Source of the DNA: Streptococcus cristatus
Lineage (GTDB): Bacteria; Bacillota; Bacilli; Lactobacillales; Streptococcaceae
DNA length: 64,000 nucleotides
Reading direction: 5' to 3'
Assembly: GCF_003943465.1 (NCBI RefSeq)
Contig: NZ_RJPR01000001.1
Coordinates: forward strand, 196,661 to 260,660
A program made the translations under genes and the position numbers. Of this stretch, positions 27,016 through 36,678 are shown in pieces. Position 1 is the stretch's first letter, and each line of letters opens with the position of its first letter. The notes beneath the pieces were generated by a model, which ran no database searches, had not been told where the DNA came from, and saw nothing but the letters and a program-made list of their open reading frames with translations.

Positions 27016-28149
27016 TTATCTTTCGTTGATTTTATAATCTAGGAATTTCCCAATCTTTTCAATAGCAAAGGGCAGTGTTGCCTCGTCCGGTGTCATCTTG
27101 GGATGATGGAGGGCATAGGGACTATCCACTCCCAGCCAGAACATGACGCCCTTGACCTTGCTGAGCAGATAACCGAAATCCTCGCCTGTCATAGCCGGCT
27201 CAATATCAATCAGCTGCACTCCTTCTTCCTTCTGGAAAAAGTCCATCAATTCGTCAGCTAGGTCAGGATGATTTTCTACAGGCAGATAACCACCTTGCTT
27301 GAGTTCCAAGTCCAATTCCAGACCGAAACTTTGGGCTATGCCCTCTGCTATTTCCCGTAAGCGTTTCTGAGTCAAGAGGTTCATCTCCTGAGTCAGAGTC
27401 CGAATGGTGCCATGCAAAAAGGCCGTTTCTGCGATGACATTGTTGGTCGTGCCAGCATGGAGCGAACCAAAGGTTACAACCGCCCCCTCGATAGGATTGA
27501 CATTGCGACTGACAATGGTCTGCACCTGGGTGATAAAGTAGCTAGCCGCAACCAAAGCATCGTTGGCTTCATGAGGAAAGGCCGCATGACCTCCTTTCCC
27601 CTTAAAGGTCAGCTTAACTTCACAGGTACCAGCAAAAAGCGTTCCTCTGTTAGTGGAAATCTCACCGACCTTGAGGTCAGGTCGCACATGGAGACCATAA
27701 AACTCATCTGGCAGCCAGTCGCCAAACGCACCGTCTTCGTACATGAGCATACCGCCAGCTTCGTTTTCCTCAGCAGGCTGAAAGAGAAAGAGCAGATTGT
27801 GGGTAGGCTGAGCGCGCACAGCTTGCTCCAGCAGGCCTAGAGCGACTGTCATGTGCATATCGTGTCCGCAGGCATGCATCCGGCCTTCATGGGTACTGGC
27901 AAAGTCCAGTCCTGTATCCTCCACAATCGGCAGACCATCAATATCTGTCCGCCAGCCAATCGTCTTATCCGGTGAACTTCCCTTGATAAAGACCAAAATA
28001 CCCGTCCGCCAAGTTCGGATTTCCACAAAGTCTAGACCTGCTGTCAGTCCATCAATGACCTGCATCAGGTAGGCATGAGTCTTGTATTCTTCCAGACCGA
28101 TTTCCGGTATCTGGTGTAAATCGCGGCGAATGTTCAGATAATCAATCAT
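27016..28149 (-). CDS. N-acetyldiaminopimelate deacetylase
   Basis: 377 residues, M20 peptidase family. It removes acetate from N-acetyl-LL-diaminopimelate, the penultimate part of the acetylase route to diaminopimelate and lysine. Metal-binding motifs: [14 protein letters not shown] near residue 92, [10 protein letters not shown] near 128, and [11 protein letters not shown]; the final His lies in HHPKMTPDE near 350. Its neighbour dapD supplies the acetylation step, and the two genes are about 90 bases apart on the same strand. Confidence 0.92.
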   Translation of the reverse strand: MIDYLNIRRDLHQIPEIGLEEYKTHAYLMQVIDGLTAGLDFVEIRTWRTGILVFIKGSSPDKTIGWRTDIDGLPIVEDTGLDFASTHEGRMHACGHDMHMTVALGLLEQAVRAQPTHNLLFLFQPAEENEAGGMLMYEDGAFGDWLPDEFYGLHVRPDLKVGEISTNRGTLFAGTCEVKLTFKGKGGHAAFPHEANDALVAASYFITQVQTIVSRNVNPIEGAVVTFGSLHAGTTNNVIAETAFLHGTIRTLTQEMNLLTQKRLREIAEGIAQSFGLELDLELKQGGYLPVENHPDLADELMDFFQKEEGVQLIDIEPAMTGEDFGYLLSKVKGVMFWLGVDSPYALHHPKMTPDEATLPFAIEKIGKFLDYKINER

Positions 28150-28240
28150 TGTTTCTTTCCTTTAAAATCCTGTCAGAGCAAACAAAGAGTCAGACCGCCC
28201 CTGATGCAATTCAAGGGCGGCAGTATCCTGTTAACCAAAA

Positions 28241-28939
28241 TTAGAGCGTACGCAGAGCATCTTCCAGGGCTGTCTTCTGCTGGGTCTTTTCGTCAATGGT
28301 CTTGATAACCCGTGCCGGAACGCCAGCAACTACTACATTTTCCGGAACATCCTGAGTCACAATCGCACCAGCTGCAACAACGGAACCACTACCAATTTGT
28401 ACACCTTCAATGACAACCGCATTGGCACCAATCAGCACATTGTCTCCAACCCGAACTGGCTCAGCACTAGCAGGCTCAATGACTCCTGCCAGAACCGCAC
28501 CAGCACCGATATGACTGTTTTTGCCAACAATCGCTCGGCCACCCAGAATGGCACCCATATCAATCATGGTTCCAGCACCAATTTCCGCACCGATATTGAT
28601 GACTGCCCCCATCATGATGACAGCATTGTCGCCAATTTCGACTTGGTCACGGATAATAGCACCCGGCTCGATACGGGCATTGATGTCGCGCTTGTCCAGA
28701 AGCGGCACCGCTGAATTGCGGGCATCCTGCTCTACGACATAGGTCTTATTTTCCTCTAAGTTCGCTAGGAGTGGCTTGATTTCTTCCCAGTCTCCAAAAA
28801 GAACATTGCCTAACTTCACAACAGACCAAGGAATCGAACCGTGCAATTCTCCATCAAAGGTTACCTTGACAGGAGTTTTTTTCTTGGCATCAGCGATAAA
28901 TTTGATAATTTCTTGAGCATTCATTTTCGTAGCAGACAT
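28241..28939 (-). CDS. dapD: 2,3,4,5-tetrahydropyridine-2,6-dicarboxylate N-acetyltransferase
   Basis: 232 residues with a left-handed beta helix made of hexapeptide repeats ([60 protein letters not shown]). It transfers acetyl from acetyl-CoA to tetrahydrodipicolinate in lysine synthesis. The start ATG follows an AAAGAGGTGACGCC stretch. With the deacetylase gene it makes the core of the acetylase variant of the pathway. Confidence 0.95.
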   Translation of the reverse strand: MSATKMNAQEIIKFIADAKKKTPVKVTFDGELHGSIPWSVVKLGNVLFGDWEEIKPLLANLEENKTYVVEQDARNSAVPLLDKRDINARIEPGAIIRDQVEIGDNAVIMMGAVINIGAEIGAGTMIDMGAILGGRAIVGKNSHIGAGAVLAGVIEPASAEPVRVGDNVLIGANAVVIEGVQIGSGSVVAAGAIVTQDVPENVVVAGVPARVIKTIDEKTQQKTALEDALRTL

Positions 28940-29175
28940 GGCGTCACCTCTTTGTTCTTTCTATTCTTTGTTGGGAGAGGAAAACTTCCTATCCTATCTC
29001 TTTTATTTCTCTATTATAACATAATTCGGCTATGCAGTTGTGACTTTATTAGCAGCTAGTAGCTATTTAGACTCTTGAACTTTATTCAGATGAAATTGTC
29101 CGTCCTTATCTCTTTTTCCCATCTTTCTATCCTTGTCTGTTTAAGAAAAAATTCCGCGCTCTCCAGTCTAGGCTC

Positions 29176-30066
29176 TCAGACTGTGCTTGTCATCATACTT
29201 TTTAGACGGTAAAGCCCATTCACTTCGTAAAAAAACAAAGAAACTGTCATATTGTCCGTGGTTGAATATTCAAGAAGAAGTGAATCAACTTTGCCCTTAA
29301 CTGGTTTATGAGCATAAATCCTCTTAGGCATCCCCAGTTCTTCTATGGCTTGCTTGACTTCCATTCCTTCTCGATCACTTTTGGGAATGAGCGACCGATA
29401 ATCATCAACTGTCTTCGTAATCGATGCCTCAGCATTCTGGAGGAAATCGGCAGATACCGTAGAGAGCTCCATTCCTCCTCCAGTACTCCTAAGATGCATA
29501 TTAACAACTCCTTTTCTTCCTGTTAGCTTGTATGAAAGCAGCACCAGTTGACTATCTTCCACGCGATTATCCACACTCCCAGAGCTGGCTTTCCCATACT
29601 TCTCAACGATATCCTCTGGAGACATATTGGGTTGGTTCATGGTTTTAATCAATTCTAAAATCTCTTCGAATTGAAAATCGACCTCTCGATTCTTTTCAAT
29701 AAAAGCTGAATTCCCCTCCGTCAGGATCTCTATCTTATTTTCTGATTCTGTCGGAACAGTATTAACAGACGATACAGCCGATTGATTTCCTTCTGACTTA
29801 AAAGTTGGTCGCATATACATCATCAAGAAGCTAATCAGTCCCACTAGACCTGCGGCAATCAGTAAGAGTGAAGCATAACGTGATAGCCAAGACTTTGCTA
29901 AAAACTGGCCATTAGGATTGACTGCTGACTCTGTTCGCCGCTTTTCTTTACTTGAAAACTCAAAACCCGACTCTCGAGAGCCATCATTAGAGAAGGCTCT
30001 CTGCTTTTTTTGGTCTAAACTTGACCTTTTTCCCCATTCTCTTTGGACTTTTCTTCCTTTTCCCAT
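29176..30066 (-). CDS. Single-pass membrane protein, paralogue 5 of 5
   Basis: About 296 residues; start chosen at the ATG at 30066, eight bases after GGAGG, giving MGKGRKVQREWGKRSSLDQK. A basic cytoplasmic tail (to about residue 65), one membrane helix (YASLLLIAAGLVGLISFLMM) and an extracytoplasmic part. That part has two similar halves: SPEDIVEKYGKASSGSVDN followed by beta strands, then VKQAIEELGMPKRIYA and LLEYSTTDNMTVSLFFYEVN. The halves match the four upstream genes, especially the next one. The motif and strand pattern recall small BamE/BLIP-like or DUF3862-like domains, but I do not recognise the family and infer no function. Last gene of a probable three-gene unit. Confidence 0.7.
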   Translation of the reverse strand: MGKGRKVQREWGKRSSLDQKKQRAFSNDGSRESGFEFSSKEKRRTESAVNPNGQFLAKSWLSRYASLLLIAAGLVGLISFLMMYMRPTFKSEGNQSAVSSVNTVPTESENKIEILTEGNSAFIEKNREVDFQFEEILELIKTMNQPNMSPEDIVEKYGKASSGSVDNRVEDSQLVLLSYKLTGRKGVVNMHLRSTGGGMELSTVSADFLQNAEASITKTVDDYRSLIPKSDREGMEVKQAIEELGMPKRIYAHKPVKGKVDSLLLEYSTTDNMTVSLFFYEVNGLYRLKSMMTSTV

Positions 30067-30178
30067 CCTCATCTCCTCCAAGGAACCTAAGTTCCTCTTG
30101 TTTTTCTAGTAATTCCTGTCTTTCCGCTAAAAACAACTTCTGCTAAATAAGCCAAGCTCTAGCACCAAGCACGTCCTA

Positions 30179-31156
30179 TCAATAAATACTCTTCCGAGTC
30201 AACTCATAGTCACCTGTTGGACTTAAGACAAACTCTAAATAGAGATATCTTCCATCTTTTAGTTTATATTTGATGTAAACTGTCGTTTGATTCTTATAGT
30301 CCGCCGACTTATTGATAACTTGTGGCACACCAAATCGTTCTAATACTGCTTGTAAATTTTTACTTGGTGCTGATTTATCCACAGTAAAATCCTGAAAATC
30401 TTCCTCAGTCCATAAATCCGAATGAGTTGATTGAGACTGGCTAAGCAATCCTTCCCCTCGAATTGTATTCAGCCAATACTGATCTCCGATAAGGTTGAAA
30501 TAGAACTTGACAATTTGTCCTCCACCTGATGAGAGATAAAAAAGGTAGAGAGCCTTTTCTTCTCCATCTTTGGCCACACTTCCCGAACTTGCTTTTCCAT
30601 ATCGTTCAACAATTTCCTCTGCTGTCGGAGACAGTTGCTCACTCGCCCCTTGCACAGGCGAAGAAACCTGCAGAGCTAGGACATCCTCGAAAGTCCAAGT
30701 CATATTTTCTGGCCCCTTATCAGCACTAGAAGCCGACGATGCCGACTCCTGTGGCTCCGAAGCTTCCCATTCGCTAGACGAGTCTGCAACGTAAGCAGAA
30801 GCTATATTTTCTTGGCTCGATTCCCAGCTTATTTGGTCAATACTTCTGTCATGAGTGCCCATATTTGAAAGAAAACGATAGAGCAAAAGAAGGGCTAATG
30901 ATAGCAAGACCAGACTCGCTAAAGTAGCAACTAGAGACTTAACATTCCCCTTCTTTCTTGTTCTAAGCCTACTTGATTTCCAACCAGTTTTAACTCCAAA
31001 CTGATTCTCTCCTAGCTTTTCTTTCCTTGCTTCTTCCTTTGTCTGTTCGAGGGCAGCTCCTCCCCGTTCCCGCTGATTCTTGACCGACGAAGTGTTTCTG
31101 GCTTTAAACTTGGATTTGTGCTCCCGCCTCAATGCTTCTAAATTTCTATCTTTCAC
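30179..31156 (-). CDS. Single-pass membrane protein, paralogue 4 of 5
   Basis: About 325 residues from a GTG at 31156 (VKDRNLEALRREHKSKFKAR); a TTG five codons earlier is an alternative. The opening RNLEALR..H.SKFK is shared with the upstream paralogue. Basic cytoplasmic tail, membrane helix near residue 75-95 (LVATLASLVLLSLALLLLYR), a Ser/Glu-rich linker (SSSEWEASEPQESASSASSA), then repeat 1 (WTFEDVLALQ ... AEEIVERYGKASSGSVAKDG) and repeat 2 (AVLERFGVPQVINKSADYKN, then strands ending in ELTRKSIY). The KYGKASSGSV-like motif is nearly identical in paralogue 5. Function unknown. Confidence 0.7.
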   Translation of the reverse strand: MKDRNLEALRREHKSKFKARNTSSVKNQRERGGAALEQTKEEARKEKLGENQFGVKTGWKSSRLRTRKKGNVKSLVATLASLVLLSLALLLLYRFLSNMGTHDRSIDQISWESSQENIASAYVADSSSEWEASEPQESASSASSADKGPENMTWTFEDVLALQVSSPVQGASEQLSPTAEEIVERYGKASSGSVAKDGEEKALYLFYLSSGGGQIVKFYFNLIGDQYWLNTIRGEGLLSQSQSTHSDLWTEEDFQDFTVDKSAPSKNLQAVLERFGVPQVINKSADYKNQTTVYIKYKLKDGRYLYLEFVLSPTGDYELTRKSIY

Positions 31157-31231
31157 CTTTTCACCTATCAACTAAATACTTGATTGCTCATTCCCTTTCT
31201 ACAAACGGCTGATGCTCCTGCTAGGCAAGCG

Positions 31232-32584
31232 CTACTGAGCACCTGCATCTCCCGCTTCATTTCCCAAACCCGAACTATCTGTTAATTGATAGCTCTGAGA
31301 CTTATTATTTTCAAAAGAAAAACCGGCTTCCTGCCCATCCTCTAAACGGTAATAAATCGATAGAGTAGCATTGCCAAAGATTCCCCCATTCCAATCAAGG
31401 CGCTCTGGAAGTCCCAACTGACTGACAATCTCTTGATAGGCCTTCCCTTTCTCTATACCAGCAAGTTCTTGACGAGTAAGTTGAGCATTTCGGTTTGGCA
31501 AATGCGCACTACTGAGATGAGCACATTTTAGGGATTCCAACTTAAGAGTTTCAGAAGGACCAAGATAGCTTTTAAAAGAGAGGTTAACTTTCGCCTCTGT
31601 CCCTGCTTGTGAATAGTTTAAATCTATTGTCTTGATTAGGTCATCTTGGTTCGTTTCCCTACCAGACTCAGCTTTCCCTAACTTTGCAACCACCTCGTCG
31701 ACCTTTGTCAGATTTGGAACCGATGAAGTGAAGTCTGAGAATAAAGAAGTGATATCATCATAGGTGATATGAAACTGATACTCCTCTTTCTTAGCAATCC
31801 ATTCTGGACGATTATCAGATTTTAAATCTTGATCCTTTCCATATGAGTCTAACATACGAGAAATAGCTGCAGCTTCTTCCATGCGTTTTATATCATCATT
31901 CTTTTTCCACTGCTCTACTATGCTATACATTGAGGCTATAATCCCCAAACTAGAAAGTAGCATCACCCTTATCTTAGAAAAGATTCCTCGTTTTTTCTTC
32001 CTAAACTCTACTTTATCTGTCTCTCTAGCAAGCTCATTGGAGCTTATTCGCGGAGAAAGCTTGGTCTGCTTTGCTTCAGTTACAAGGCCTGACATCGGCT
32101 GGCTAGCTTGATTTCCACGAAGGACTTGGTTTTGTTTTTTAGCTTTCAGTGATTCTAAGCTAGAAATAAGGCGCTTCAGCTCTCTCTGCTTTAATTCCAA
32201 CAAATTCTGTGATAGAAGCGACAGAGGCTCCTTCACCTGCTGAGCTCCTTCTAATTGCTCAGAAAACACCGGCTGGTCTTGAGAACTTGGTTTAGCCCCA
32301 TAGCCGGTTTTGTCCTCTATGGAAGAGACGGCAGACGACTCATTGCTTGAGCTCTCTATTGGAAATACCACTTTTGATGGAGACGAACCTGAAGGACGAG
32401 TTTGATTTTCTTCTGCCCCTCCCTGAGCTTCTTGCAATCCCGCAGACGGTTTGATATGTTTGTCTCCCTTGGTTTTCCATTTGGATAGAAAGGATGGTTG
32501 GCTATCTGTTGACTTTTTCGTTTGGGCCTTCTTGAATTTTGATTGATGTTTCTGCCTCAAAGCTTCCAGATTTCTCTTTCCCAT
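31232..32584 (-). CDS. Single-pass membrane protein, paralogue 3 of 5 (long cytoplasmic tail)
   Basis: 450 residues, the longest of the five. It starts MGKRNLEALRQKHQSKFKKA with a GAGGAGGGG ribosome-binding site. A very long, charged, Ser/Gln-rich cytoplasmic region (about 210 residues, including a coiled-coil-like LLSQNLLELKQRELKRLISS) precedes a membrane helix (VMLLSSLGIIASMYSIVEQW). The outer part has repeat 1 (VDEVVAKLGKAESGRETNQD) and repeat 2 (YQEIVSQLGLPERLDWNGGI). It is first in the three-gene set with paralogues 4 and 5. No family recognised. Confidence 0.7.
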   Translation of the reverse strand: MGKRNLEALRQKHQSKFKKAQTKKSTDSQPSFLSKWKTKGDKHIKPSAGLQEAQGGAEENQTRPSGSSPSKVVFPIESSSNESSAVSSIEDKTGYGAKPSSQDQPVFSEQLEGAQQVKEPLSLLSQNLLELKQRELKRLISSLESLKAKKQNQVLRGNQASQPMSGLVTEAKQTKLSPRISSNELARETDKVEFRKKKRGIFSKIRVMLLSSLGIIASMYSIVEQWKKNDDIKRMEEAAAISRMLDSYGKDQDLKSDNRPEWIAKKEEYQFHITYDDITSLFSDFTSSVPNLTKVDEVVAKLGKAESGRETNQDDLIKTIDLNYSQAGTEAKVNLSFKSYLGPSETLKLESLKCAHLSSAHLPNRNAQLTRQELAGIEKGKAYQEIVSQLGLPERLDWNGGIFGNATLSIYYRLEDGQEAGFSFENNKSQSYQLTDSSGLGNEAGDAGAQ

Positions 32585-32847
32585 AACCCCTCCTCATCTA
32601 TTGGCTCTTCTATCATTAAAAAGACGACTCGTCTAACAGTTCACAATGCTTCTTCGCTGAATGCTGCTATTCTCTTTTCTATAAAAAACACCGTTAAGCA
32701 GTCAAATAGCTGCACAAACTATCAGGATGGCTCCTTTTATAAAACAACTATTTGAAGACAGTAGCCTAAAACTTGTCATGCTAATATAACTTTATTCCAG
32801 TATATCATATTTTGAACCGGCTTAGCTTGAAAGTACACAAGCAAAAA

Positions 32848-32872
32848 GGCACGAACTCTCGTCCGTGCCCAC
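32848..32872 (-). terminator. Terminator after the first two paralogues
   Basis: GGGCACGGACGAGAGTTCGTGCC then TTTTTGC on the minus strand: a seven-base-pair stem. It ends the transcript of paralogues 1 and 2. Confidence 0.8.
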
Positions 32873-32896
32873 AAAACCAACTATATATGACCATTT

Positions 32897-32947
32897 TTAT
32901 TTCACTTTTTCAGCCAAAATACGACCGCTGTTGGCATCAATAGTCAT
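32897..32947 (-). pseudogene. PepSY-domain C-terminal remnant
   Basis: The minus strand reads MTIDANSGRILAEKVK then stop. The pattern (hydrophobic strand, D-A-N/D-S/T-G-R/K-I/V-L) is how PepSY domains end. Upstream of it an in-frame stop intervenes, so only the tail survives. Short, so it could be chance. Confidence 0.4.
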
Positions 32948-32981
32948 TTTAATTTTCTATTCTATCACAGACAAACGCTTC

Positions 32982-33791
32982 TTAATCATCTCCTTTTTTA
33001 GCTAAGAGAAAGTTTCCATCTGCCTGCTTTATAAAGACTAACTTATAATCATCAGAACTTGACGTAGTAAATCTAATCGTCATTTTAGTAGCTATTTCAT
33101 GAGTTTTATAAGCTTTATCTGCGGACATTGACAAAGACGAAATAGCATGCCCCTTTAAAACCTCCTTATAAGAGATTCCATCCTTTCCTGTTTTTGGATC
33201 TCCTACTTTCAACTTATCATAATAATCAGAAGTCATAGGATTCATTTTAGCTTTTTGGGAGTCCCCTGAATAAGAAATGTCTTGTAGATAGTAGCTATCA
33301 CCTGCTTTTCTAAAAGTAAGGTTTATTTTACGAACTGTGTGATAATCAAAATCTTCATCCTCCTGGCGATCTTTATCCAACTCACCCCACTCTAAATTAA
33401 TTCTGTCCCTTTGAAACGAACCTTTTAAGGCCTTTCCATGCTTATCAAGAACATCTTCAATGGAAGTCCCTAAATCTGGCTCATCAAATATGCCGAACTT
33501 AAGCTCAGTAAGATCAGCGATATCCCAACTAAAATCTGTCTCTTCTGGGTTGATAAACTTATCAGCTACATCCCTTTTTGATACACCTGTATCAGTCCTT
33601 GGTCTGAGGATTGGGTAGAGATGCTTGGTTACATTCATAACACCTACAGAATGGCCAAAAAATAGACCAACAATAAGTCCTAAAACCGCAAAAGCAATGA
33701 TACCAGTAAGGAGTAGCCCTTTTCTAGGCCTCTCGTGATCACGCTTTACCAGCACATCGAACTGTACCTGTGATTGATTCATGTTCATCAT
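32982..33791 (-). CDS. Single-pass membrane protein, paralogue 2 of 5
   Basis: 269 residues starting MMNMNQSQVQFDVLVKRDHE after GAGGAG. Short basic cytoplasmic tail, one membrane helix (residues about 25-47, GLLLTGIIAFAVLGLIVGLF), then repeat 1 (FSWDIADLTELKFGIFDEPD, SIEDVLDKHGKALKGSFQRD, RKINLTFRKAGDSYYLQDIS) and repeat 2 (YDKLKVGDPKTGKDGISYKE with VLKGHAISSL, ending FIKQADGNFLLAKKGDD). The KVGDPKTGKDG..YKEV segment looks like the start of a DUF3862/BLIP-type fold. Nineteen bases downstream of paralogue 1. Function unknown. Confidence 0.7.
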   Translation of the reverse strand: MMNMNQSQVQFDVLVKRDHERPRKGLLLTGIIAFAVLGLIVGLFFGHSVGVMNVTKHLYPILRPRTDTGVSKRDVADKFINPEETDFSWDIADLTELKFGIFDEPDLGTSIEDVLDKHGKALKGSFQRDRINLEWGELDKDRQEDEDFDYHTVRKINLTFRKAGDSYYLQDISYSGDSQKAKMNPMTSDYYDKLKVGDPKTGKDGISYKEVLKGHAISSLSMSADKAYKTHEIATKMTIRFTTSSSDDYKLVFIKQADGNFLLAKKGDD

Positions 33792-33809
33792 TCATACATC
33801 TCCTCTAAA

Positions 33810-34694
33810 TTAATAACGTTCCGAACCAATGTATAGGAAATCCCCATTTGGTTGTGCTAAAAATCGCATTGTCTTATAATCTCCATCAACTTTATAAGAT
33901 ACAGTTGCAAGCAATCGAGTAGATTTATAGCTATCATCAGCAGCATCCCTTTCTGTTTCAATTCGAACAGACTGTCTATGCTTCTTTAATAATTCAGCTA
34001 AAGATGTACCACCTTTACCTGTCTGTACATTTCCTTTTCTCAGACTTTTATACTCTTCTGTTGTCAAATTAAGATCTTCTGCGGTATCATTCTCATCTTC
34101 ATCCTCCGAATTCTCGTCAGGATAGAATTCACTCAATTCATAAGCATACACAGACTTCAAGTAATAATTTCCATCAACTTTTTCAAAAAACATAGAAACA
34201 CTTTGTTCTTTTGAAGACTTTGATCTCCTCCAAGAAAGAGTAATCCCTTTCTTTTCATATTCTATACTAGAAGCTAATCCATAGGTATTAACAATCTGAT
34301 CTGCTGTTAATCCACGATCATTCTTATTGTTATAACTCAACAAACCAAGATCTTTGAGAGTCCAAGTAAATACGACCCTGTCTTTATCTGTAATAAAACC
34401 AGTTCTTGTATCTTTAGCCTCTTTCTCGGCACGTTCTAGTCGCTTAGAGCGTTGGATGTCTGCTTCGGACTTGGATGATTGTCCCCAAAGATAGCCTGCA
34501 CCTCCACCAATCAATCCACCAATACAGATAGCAAGGATTGAAAAAAAAATAAGTTTAGCCCAACCAGATTTAGACTTCAGTTGAAAATCTTGAGGGCTCC
34601 CCTGTTGAAAGGCCGAATTATTTTCTTTTTGAAAAGGTTGTTGAATATTTTGACCTTCTTGCGATTTAATAGGCATCTTATCTTCTGTTGTCAT
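33810..34694 (-). CDS. Single-pass membrane protein, paralogue 1 of 5
   Basis: 294 residues from the ATG at 34694, which has an AAAGGAGATATT ribosome-binding site (an upstream start is possible but lacks one). A Gln/Ser-rich cytoplasmic tail, a glycine-rich membrane helix near residue 50-70 (IFFSILAICIGGLIGGGAGY), then repeat 1 (FTWTLKDLGLLSYNNKNDRG, ADQIVNTYGLASSIEYEKKG) and repeat 2 (YKSLRKGNVQTGKGGTSLAE with LLKKHRQSV, ending FLAQPNGDFLYIGSERY). An acidic linker (DENSEDEDENDTAED) joins the repeats. It heads the two-gene unit with paralogue 2. Confidence 0.7.
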   Translation of the reverse strand: MTTEDKMPIKSQEGQNIQQPFQKENNSAFQQGSPQDFQLKSKSGWAKLIFFSILAICIGGLIGGGAGYLWGQSSKSEADIQRSKRLERAEKEAKDTRTGFITDKDRVVFTWTLKDLGLLSYNNKNDRGLTADQIVNTYGLASSIEYEKKGITLSWRRSKSSKEQSVSMFFEKVDGNYYLKSVYAYELSEFYPDENSEDEDENDTAEDLNLTTEEYKSLRKGNVQTGKGGTSLAELLKKHRQSVRIETERDAADDSYKSTRLLATVSYKVDGDYKTMRFLAQPNGDFLYIGSERY

Positions 34695-34842
34695 AATATC
34701 TCCTTTACTAATCTCCTTTGCCCGGCATCTCCTACTTTTCGTGACCAAAGTTTAACGCGCAAAGTATAAATATAGTAGTTCTACTATATCATAAAACGAT
34801 ATAATCCGCCAATACTCCTGTAGTTAAAGATAGCTATATAAA

Positions 34843-34864
34843 AAGCGATCTATTTCTAGATCGC
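34843..34864 (-). terminator. Terminator after pgi
   Basis: GCGATCTA and TAGATCGC with a short loop, followed by TTTTTATA on the minus strand, about 15 bases past the pgi stop. Confidence 0.8.
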
Positions 34865-34876
34865 TTCATCTGTTCA

Positions 34877-36226
34877 TTAGAGGCGTGCATTCAATTCTGC
34901 ACCAAGCTCTTCAAAACCTGGTTTGCCCAGCAAGGCAAACATATTTTTCTTGTAGGCCTCAACACCTGGTTGGTCAAATGGGTTGATCGCATTCAAGTAA
35001 CCTGAAAGAGCGATGGCCAATTCGAAGAAGTAGATAGTGTAACCAAGAGTGAAGGCGTCTTGCTCTGGAAGAGTCACGTACATGTTTGGTACATCACCAT
35101 CTGTGTGGGCAAGAAGGACACCGTCAGTTGCTTTTTTGTTTACAAAGTCAACGTCTTTTCCTTGAAGGTAACCAAGTCCATCAAGGTCTTCTTCCAAAGT
35201 AGGAATAATCACGTTCTTGCGTGGTTTGTCAACACGGACAACTGTTTCAAACATGATACGAGTTCCTTCTTGGATAAATTGACCAAGTGAGTGCAAGTCA
35301 GTTGAGAAGTTTGCTGAAGTTGGGTAAATACCTTTTTGGTCTTTCCCTTCTGACTCACCAGCCAATTGTTTCCACCATTCTGAGAAGTATTGAAGTGATG
35401 GCTCGTAGTTTACCAAGATTTCTGTAGCGTAGCCTTTGCGGTAAAGGATGTTACGAACCGCTGCGTATTGGTAAGCTTCATTTTCAGCAATCTTGTCTGA
35501 AGTGTAGTCTTTACGAGCTGCGTTCGCACCTTCCATGAGAGCTTTGATGTCTGCACCTGATGCTGCGATTGGAAGCAAACCAACTGCAGTCAAGACTGAG
35601 AAGCGTCCACCGATGTCATCTGGAACCACGAATGTTTCCCAACCGTTAGCATCTGCTTCGACCTTAACAGCACCTTTTTGTCGGTCAGTTGTAGCGTAGA
35701 TACGTTTGTTAGCTTCTTCTTGACCGTATTTCTCAACCAAGAGTTCTTTGAAGACACGGAAAGCGATAGCTGGTTCTGTTGTTGTACCAGATTTAGAAAT
35801 CACGTTTACTGAGAAGTCTTTGTCAGCTACGTACTCTACCAAGTCAGCAAGGTAAGTAGATGAGATTGAGTTTCCTGCGTAAAGGATTTGTGGCGCTTTG
35901 CGCTCTTCTTTTGTTTGCAAGTTTGCAAAGTGGTGGTTCAAGAAGTCGATGGCTGCTTTGGCACCGAGGTAAGATCCACCGATACCGATCACAACCAAGA
36001 CATCGCTGTCTGATTTAATTTGCTCCGCAGCCTTCAAGATGCGGTCAAATTCTTCGCGGTCGTAGTTTTCAGGAAGGTCCAACCAACCCAAAAAGTCGCT
36101 GCCAGCACCAGTTCCTTTGCGGATCAATTCGTCTGCTGCAGTTACTTGTGCTTGCATGTATTCCACTTCATGCGGGGCAACAAATTTATCTAAAACTTTT
36201 GAATAATCAAATTTAATATGTGACAT
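34877..36226 (-). CDS. pgi: Glucose-6-phosphate isomerase
   Basis: 449 residues. It interconverts glucose-6-phosphate and fructose-6-phosphate. The sugar-phosphate site is [12 protein letters not shown] near residue 80 and [18 protein letters not shown] near residue 140; [17 protein letters not shown] near 200 and [16 protein letters not shown] near 290 follow the family. The start at 36226 ([15 protein letters not shown]) has GGAGGAATATC ahead of it. Confidence 0.97.
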   Translation of the reverse strand: MSHIKFDYSKVLDKFVAPHEVEYMQAQVTAADELIRKGTGAGSDFLGWLDLPENYDREEFDRILKAAEQIKSDSDVLVVIGIGGSYLGAKAAIDFLNHHFANLQTKEERKAPQILYAGNSISSTYLADLVEYVADKDFSVNVISKSGTTTEPAIAFRVFKELLVEKYGQEEANKRIYATTDRQKGAVKVEADANGWETFVVPDDIGGRFSVLTAVGLLPIAASGADIKALMEGANAARKDYTSDKIAENEAYQYAAVRNILYRKGYATEILVNYEPSLQYFSEWWKQLAGESEGKDQKGIYPTSANFSTDLHSLGQFIQEGTRIMFETVVRVDKPRKNVIIPTLEEDLDGLGYLQGKDVDFVNKKATDGVLLAHTDGDVPNMYVTLPEQDAFTLGYTIYFFELAIALSGYLNAINPFDQPGVEAYKKNMFALLGKPGFEELGAELNARL

Positions 36227-36251
36227 GATATTCCTCCATTTTTTCTTCCAC

Positions 36252-36310
36252 TCTATCATATCGCTTTCATACTTTTTTAGCAAGTAATTCCTTCAATGAA
36301 AACGCTTTAA
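36252..36310 (-). promoter_or_regulatory. pgi promoter with candidate cre site
   Basis: On the minus strand a TATGAT (-10, near 36254) lies about 20 bases before the pgi ATG region, with TTGCTA about 17 bases upstream. Farther upstream, 36297-36310 reads TGAAAACGCTTTAA on the plus strand, one base from the cre consensus for CcpA. A site upstream of -35 would suit activation rather than repression. Confidence 0.4.
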
Positions 36311-36397
36311 TATAAAATTTTGTTAATTTTTTTACAATTTTGCAAATCCTAGACTAGAAGCGAACGCAATCGTTTGCGCAATCTGCTATTATTACCA

Positions 36398-36630
36398 AAA
36401 AATTCCTGCTCTCAATTTCATGAGCAGGTTGAGAGGTTCAGCGTCCTTTGGACTTGATTCGGTTTACAAGGATTAACGTATTCCCACCTTAACTAAATAT
36501 TAGTCAAGCAACTTAACACAGTAGCTGATTGGCTATTCTTTCGCTTTTCAAGCTTAGAAGAAAGCCTAATCAGCCTTGCGGGGGTGGAACTACGAACATA
36601 AGTTCTGTTCCACTCCCATCCACTGCTCTA
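36398..36630 (-). repeat. Diverged member of the structured repeat family, after SRP RNA
   Basis: On the minus strand GGGAGTGGAACAG...GTTCCACCCCC forms a hairpin (36579-36616), followed by a second stem (GGCTGATTAGGCTTTCTTC / GAAAGAATAGCCAATCAGC) and ending in CCTGCTC...GAGCAGG plus AATTTTTT. The order of hairpins and the CCCCGCA junction parallel the three 180-base repeats found elsewhere in the window. It lies immediately 3' of the SRP RNA on the same strand, so it is probably transcribed. Confidence 0.5.
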
Positions 36631-36678
36631 AGATTCATCTGCGACTTTCAGTCTTGATCCATCAAGAGCAATAGAAAA

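Larger units (their letters stand above)
32585..32981. other. Gap between the two paralogue groups
   Basis: About 400 bases. It holds a terminator (32848-32872), a short PepSY-like coding remnant (32897-32947) and otherwise AT-rich sequence that probably contains the promoter of the three-gene group. No intact gene was found. Confidence 0.5.
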
